Assembly (NCBI GenBank): GCA_017416245.1
Contig: JAFQCX010000034.1
Coordinates: 1-52,711, forward strand
Source of the DNA: Oscillospiraceae bacterium
GTDB lineage: Bacteria; Bacillota; Clostridia; Oscillospirales; Oscillospiraceae
DNA length: 52,711 nt
Direction: 5' to 3'
Every line of letters starts with the position of its first letter. The stretch's first letter is position 1. Shown one piece after another: positions 49,793 to 52,711 of this stretch. Under the pieces are notes generated by a model. That model was not told the origin of the DNA. It searched no databases and saw only the letters and a list, made by a program, of their open reading frames with translations. The translations under genes were made by a program, and so were the position numbers.

Positions 49793-50656
49793 ATGGACGG
49801 AATTGTAATTATAGACAAGCCGGCGGGCTGGACCAGCCAGGATGTGACCGCCAAGCTGCGGGGTGTGTTTCAGACCCGCCGTATCGGTCACGGTGGCACA
49901 CTGGATCCTATGGCAACCGGCGTTCTGCCGGTGTTCGTGGGCAGAGCCACCCGGGGCGTGGAGTTCTTTGAACACGCAGACAAGGTCTACGAAACCACAT
50001 TGCGCTTGGGTCTGACCACCGACACCGAGGACACCACCGGGAGCATCCTGCAAGAAAAGCCGGTGTGCGTAACAGAATCGGACGTTTTGGCGGTTTTGGA
50101 GCAGTTCAAGGGTGAAATCCAGCAGATACCGCCTATGTACTCCGCCATCAAGATAAACGGCCAAAAGCTGGTGGACCTGGCGCGGAAGGGCAAGGAAGTG
50201 GAGCGAAAAAGTCGCGCCATTACCATTTTCGCCCTGGATTTTCTGGGAATGACGGGTAACGATGTGAGATTGCGGGTGCATTGCTCCAAGGGCACGTACA
50301 TCCGCACTCTTTGCAAGGATATTGGCGAAAAGCTGGGCTGCGGCGGCTGTATGGCGCAGCTGCGGCGGATTGCTGCGGGCAGTTATACGGAAGCGGACGC
50401 GATTCCCTTGGCCACACTGGTGGATTGTGAAAATCCTGGGCAGTACCTGCAAAATGTGGATACACTGTTTATGGAGCATCCTGCCGTGACCCTGACGGAA
50501 AAACAGGCGCTACGCACCCGCAACGGCAATTCCTTTTCTATCGATTTGGCAGACGGCACCTACCGGGCCTACGACCAAACCGGCGATTTTTTAATGCTGG
50601 CGAAGGTCGAAAACGGTGTTATGTCAACCATTAAGAGCTTTTTTAATGTTATGTAG
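49793..50656 (+). CDS. truB: tRNA pseudouridine(55) synthase
   Basis: Makes pseudouridine 55 in the tRNA T-loop. The 287-residue protein has the TruB catalytic block GGTLDPMATG with Asp38 as nucleophile, VYETTLRLG, YSAIKINGQKLVDLARKG and the C-terminal CSKGTYIRTLCKDIG. AGGAG precedes the ATG. Its stop TAG (50654-50656) is supplied by the family A repeat that follows. Confidence 0.96.
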   Translation: MDGIVIIDKPAGWTSQDVTAKLRGVFQTRRIGHGGTLDPMATGVLPVFVGRATRGVEFFEHADKVYETTLRLGLTTDTEDTTGSILQEKPVCVTESDVLAVLEQFKGEIQQIPPMYSAIKINGQKLVDLARKGKEVERKSRAITIFALDFLGMTGNDVRLRVHCSKGTYIRTLCKDIGEKLGCGGCMAQLRRIAAGSYTEADAIPLATLVDCENPGQYLQNVDTLFMEHPAVTLTEKQALRTRNGNSFSIDLADGTYRAYDQTGDFLMLAKVENGVMSTIKSFFNVM

Positions 50657-50676
50657 GGGCGAGCATCGCTCGTCCG
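50653..50676 (+). repeat. family A repeat overlapping the truB stop
   Basis: GTAGGGGCGAGCATCGCTCG then TCCG. The TAG of its first four bases is the truB stop codon. Confidence 0.7.
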
Positions 50677-50697
50677 TCTGGATTTTTATTGTATGTT

Positions 50698-50722
50698 GCG
50701 GACGACCACTGGTCGCCCCTAC
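50698..50722 (-). repeat. family A repeat before ribF
   Basis: GCGGACGACCACTGGTCGCC then CCTAC, opposite orientation to the copy at 50653, ending 15 bp before ribF. Confidence 0.65.
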
Positions 50723-50736
50723 AAAAAGGTATTCCT

Positions 50737-51627
50737 ATGAACGAACAAAAGACAATCTATGCCCTGGGTTTTTTTGACGGGGTGCATTTGGGGCATCAGG
50801 CGCTGCTAAAGCAATGCCGCGAGCTGGCAGCCAAGCACGGCTGCAATGCCGGTGTGGTGACCTTCACCTCCCACCCGGACGGCCTTGTTTTGGGTCAGTC
50901 TCCGGCGCTTTTGAACACATCTGATGACCGGGCGCGACTACTTTACGCCTACGGCGTGGATGCTGTGAAGGAAATCCCCTTTGACCGGGAGCTGATGTCC
51001 ACCCACTGGTCAGCCTTTCTAAACAGCCTGGTTGCCATCGGCGCTGCCGGCTTTGTGTGCGGCGACGATTTCCGTTTCGGCGCAGGCGGCTTAGGCACTC
51101 CAAAGAAGCTGGCTGCCTACTGTAACAAACGCAATTTACCCTATGCCGTCGTGCCGGAGCAGGTAATGGACGGAGAACGCATCTCCTCCACCCGCATTCG
51201 GGAATTGCTGGAAGAAGGAAAGCCGGAAAAGGCCGGCCAGATGCTGGGTCACCCCCACATCCTTACCGGCGAGGTACTCGCCGGTAAACAGCTGGGTCGC
51301 ACTATTGGGATCCCCACTGCCAATTTGATTTTCCCGGAGGGCGTGATCGTGCCTAAATTCGGCGTGTACGCCTGCAAGGTAGGGTTTAACGGCAAAGCCT
51401 ACTCCGCTGTGACCAACATCGGCACCCGCCCCACCGTAAACGGCGAGGGGATCACCGCAGAGGCCCACATTTTGGATTTTGAAGGCGACCTGTACGGCAA
51501 GGAGATCACCGTTGCCTTCTGCAAGTTCCTGCGCCCGGAACAGAAATTTGCCAATTTGGATGCATTAAAAGCCCAAATTGCGGAAGATATTGCCCAAACA
51601 CAAGGCATTTTCAAACAAACCTTGTAG
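50737..51627 (+). CDS. ribF: bifunctional riboflavin kinase/FAD synthetase
   Basis: Converts riboflavin to FMN and FMN to FAD. The 296-residue protein has the N-terminal FAD synthetase nucleotidyltransferase domain (GFFDGVHLGHQALL, GDDFRFGAGG, ISSTRIRELLEEGK) and the C-terminal riboflavin kinase domain (LGRTIGIPTANL, VTNIGTRPTVNG). ATG at 50737 is chosen; AAAAGG lies upstream, partly after the repeat, and an earlier ATG at 50689 lies between two repeat copies. Its stop TAG (51625-51627) lies in a following family A repeat. Confidence 0.96.
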   Translation: MNEQKTIYALGFFDGVHLGHQALLKQCRELAAKHGCNAGVVTFTSHPDGLVLGQSPALLNTSDDRARLLYAYGVDAVKEIPFDRELMSTHWSAFLNSLVAIGAAGFVCGDDFRFGAGGLGTPKKLAAYCNKRNLPYAVVPEQVMDGERISSTRIRELLEEGKPEKAGQMLGHPHILTGEVLAGKQLGRTIGIPTANLIFPEGVIVPKFGVYACKVGFNGKAYSAVTNIGTRPTVNGEGITAEAHILDFEGDLYGKEITVAFCKFLRPEQKFANLDALKAQIAEDIAQTQGIFKQTL

Positions 51628-51647
51628 GGGCGGTCATTGGCCGTCCG
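51624..51647 (+). repeat. family A repeat overlapping the ribF stop
   Basis: GTAGGGGCGGTCATTGGCCG then TCCG. It supplies the ribF TAG. Confidence 0.7.
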
Positions 51648-51672
51648 AACGTTGTTTTGCGCCCGTAATATT

Positions 51673-51697
51673 GCGGACGAGCAATGCTCGCCCCTAC
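51673..51697 (-). repeat. family A repeat
   Basis: GCGGACGAGCAATGCTCGCC then CCTAC, inverted partner of the copy at 51624. It is identical to the copy at 15479-15503. Confidence 0.7.
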
Positions 51698-51746
51698 AAT
51701 ATGGGAAAAATGTTTATAAAAACACGGAAAATAGTGAAAATTTCCC

Positions 51747-51775
51747 TTTACTTTTGGAAAAACTTATGGTAAGAT
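51747..51775 (+). promoter_or_regulatory. promoter of rpsO
   Basis: TTTACT (51747-51752) and TAAGAT (51770-51775), 17-bp spacer. A 110-base leader follows, in which S15 autoregulatory structures are often found; only short hairpins such as GGC-TATG-GCC (near 51785) are visible. Confidence 0.6.
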
Positions 51776-51886
51776 AGTCGGGCTGGCTATGGCCGGTAGA
51801 CATTTTGTATGCCCACAGCTCAGTTTTGGGACGACACCGACCCTTTACTTGGCGTGAGGCGAAATAAAAGAAAGGTGGATTCTATT

Positions 51887-52153
51887 ATGATTCAGAAGGA
51901 AAAGAAGACCCAGGTTATCCTGGAAAACGCAACCCATGAGGGCGACACCGGTTCTGCTGAAGTACAGGTCGCTATCCTCACTGCCCGTATCAACGAGCTG
52001 ACCGATCACCTGCGTACCCACAAGCATGACAACCACTCCCGTCGTGGTCTGCTGATGATGGTTGGTAAGCGCCGCAAGATGCTGGACTATCTGGCAAAGA
52101 AGGATATCAACCGTTACCGTGCTCTGATCGCCAAGCTGGGTATCCGTAAGTAA
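51887..52153 (+). CDS. rpsO: 30S ribosomal protein S15
   Basis: Small-subunit protein binding 16S rRNA and bridging to 23S. The 88-residue sequence has the S15 core [66 protein letters not shown] at 51887 follows AAAGGTGG. It is followed by a terminator and then pnp, the usual bacterial order. Confidence 0.97.
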   Translation: MIQKEKKTQVILENATHEGDTGSAEVQVAILTARINELTDHLRTHKHDNHSRRGLLMMVGKRRKMLDYLAKKDINRYRALIAKLGIRK

Positions 52154-52161
52154 GTCAATTG

Positions 52162-52190
52162 CAGGGGCGACGGAAGTCGCCCCTGTTTTT
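52162..52190 (+). terminator. terminator after rpsO
   Basis: Perfect 10-bp stem CAGGGGCGAC / GTCGCCCCTG with GGAA loop and TTTTT. Confidence 0.9.
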
Positions 52191-52200
52191 GCAGGAACTC

Positions 52201-52270
52201 TCGGGAGAGCATTTAGCAGTTGATTGAGTTGTCGGACTCCGACAGCTGACTCAAGTGCTAAACCTCCCGA
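52201..52270 (+). other. 70-nt long hairpin between rpsO and pnp
   Basis: Paired blocks in order: TCGGGAG/CTCCCGA, TTTAGCA/TGCTAAA, TTGAG/CTCAA, TGTCGG/CCGACA around an ACT loop. Only small interior loops interrupt it. It lies upstream of pnp, where long hairpins control PNPase expression in some bacteria. Confidence 0.7.
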
Positions 52271-52280
52271 ACACACAACG

Positions 52281-52363
52281 GTCATTCCGAGGCTTGCAAC
52301 GCAAGCCGTGGGAATCCCCCGGTATTTTGGGGATTGCCACGTCGCTATGCTCCTCGCAATGAC
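52281..52363. repeat. family B repeat before pnp
   Basis: GTCATTCCGAG, hairpin GGCTTGC-AAC-GCAAGCC, GTGGGAATCCCC, spacer, GGGGATTGCCACG, then TCCTCGCAATGAC. It ends ten bases before the pnp ribosome binding site. Confidence 0.7.
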
Positions 52364-52388
52364 AACAATTTTAAGGAGGTAAACACAA

Positions 52389-52711
52389 ATGATTACTCGT
52401 AAACAATTCCCCAATCACAAGGTTTTCGAGATGGAAATCGGCGGCCGCCCCTTTACCGTAGAAACCGGTAAGGTTGCTGAGCTGGCCAATGCTGAGTGCA
52501 TCTGCCGCTACGGTGACACCGTGGTGCTGACCACCTGCACCTGCAACCCCATCCCCAAGTCCGGCATCGACTACTTCCCTCTGACCATCGAGTTCGAGGA
52601 GAGAATGTACGCTGTGGGCCGCATCCCCGGCTCCTTCAACCGTCGTGAGGGCAAGCCCTCCGAGCGGGGCATCCTGAACAGCCGTATCATCGACCGCCCC
52701 ATGCGTCCCCT
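52389..52711 (+). CDS. pnp: polyribonucleotide nucleotidyltransferase, 5' part (cut by window edge)
   Basis: The gene starts at ATG 52389, eight bases after AAGGAGGT, and runs open past the right edge; 107 residues are visible. They match the first RNase PH-like domain of PNPase (GGRPFTVETGKVAELANAECICRYGDTVVL; EFEERMYAVGRIPGSFNRREGKPSERGILNSRIIDRP). PNPase degrades RNA 3'-5' by phosphorolysis. Confidence 0.95.
   Translation, partial: MITRKQFPNHKVFEMEIGGRPFTVETGKVAELANAECICRYGDTVVLTTCTCNPIPKSGIDYFPLTIEFEERMYAVGRIPGSFNRREGKPSERGILNSRIIDRPMRP

Noticed and set aside
7841-51697. family A/B repeats as a CRISPR array
   Set aside because: Copies are dispersed singly or in inverted pairs, without regular spacers or cas genes.
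51809-51886. 26-residue N-terminal extension of rpsO
   Set aside because: S15 starts at the ATG 51887 after AAAGGTGG; the extension is leader sequence.

Overview
The window is a chromosomal segment of an anaerobic, moderately GC-rich Clostridia-type Firmicute, most likely an uncultured gut member of the Oscillospirales. This is inferred from the gene set and from strong GGAGG ribosome binding sites, TTG/GTG starts and TTGACA/TATAAT-type promoters with 17-bp spacers. The markers include Asp23-YloV, YfmF/YfmH, RicT, YlxR/YlxQ, CBS-domain Mn-pyrophosphatase, reverse rubrerythrin, a four-domain flavodiiron protein and PerR. I found 55 protein genes (one cut by the right edge) and one tRNA-Leu. 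There is no large prophage, CRISPR array or classical IS.

Layout. 0-6.7 kb: tRNA-Leu(UAA), then gpmI, asp23 and a fakA-like gene, YihY, and a DUF5685/DnaJ pair. 6.7-10.6 kb (minus strand): a DUF559 nuclease-like gene boxed by inverted repeat arms, an XRE regulator with membrane tail, DUF2461, a DUF4015-like protein and prmA. 10.7-14.3 kb: the yfmF-yfmH-lgt operon. 14.3-15.4 kb: an XRE repressor and a divergent unknown membrane protein sharing two 17-bp palindromes. 15.6-18.4 kb: the flavodiiron gene and a ZIP transporter, divergent from a Fur/PerR-like box. 18.5-24.4 kb: PHP protein, DEDDh exonuclease and a heterodimeric ABC exporter. 24.5-28.6 kb: nucleoside salvage (tdk, deoC, deoB) and a MATE exporter. 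28.6-29.1 kb: a gene-free GC-rich stretch full of hairpins. 29.1-40.2 kb: CapA-like protein, gluQRS, nucleotidyltransferase, a 47-aa Cys/Gly protein, a lipoprotein, pyrophosphatase, holB-ricT, a phosphatase and an FAD oxidoreductase. 40.2-41.8 kb (minus strand): an oxygen-defence operon perR-rubredoxin-rubrerythrin-BFD-desulforedoxin-like. 42-43.4 kb: an ADP-ribosylglycohydrolase-fold protein lacking its metal-binding motifs, and a small membrane protein. 43.4-52.7 kb: the classic translation/RNA operon rimP-nusA-ylxR-ylxQ-infB-rbfA-nrnA-truB-ribF, then rpsO and the start of pnp.

How the parts work together. The best-supported regulatory link is that perR and the flavodiiron gene carry the same 19-bp palindrome at the same offset from a TTGACA -35 box. 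This puts peroxide sensing, rubrerythrin/rubredoxin detoxification and O2 reduction, and possibly ZIP metal import, in one regulon. The right-hand operon has an intrinsic terminator between its promoter and rimP, a layout expected for NusA feedback control.

Intergenic space is dominated by small palindromic repeats. Family A is built on GTAGGGGCG...CGTCCG. Family B runs from GTCATTCCGAG to CTCGCAATGAC. A third kind forms the arms of the DUF559 unit. Families B and the DUF559 arms keep conserved blocks but carry hairpins whose sequence differs between copies. Two family A copies supply the stop codons of truB and ribF, and three family B copies or parts lie within or beside operons. The most unusual objects are the DUF559 unit, the hairpin-rich 28.6-29.1 kb region, the metal-site-less ARH protein and the twin-operator XRE/membrane module.
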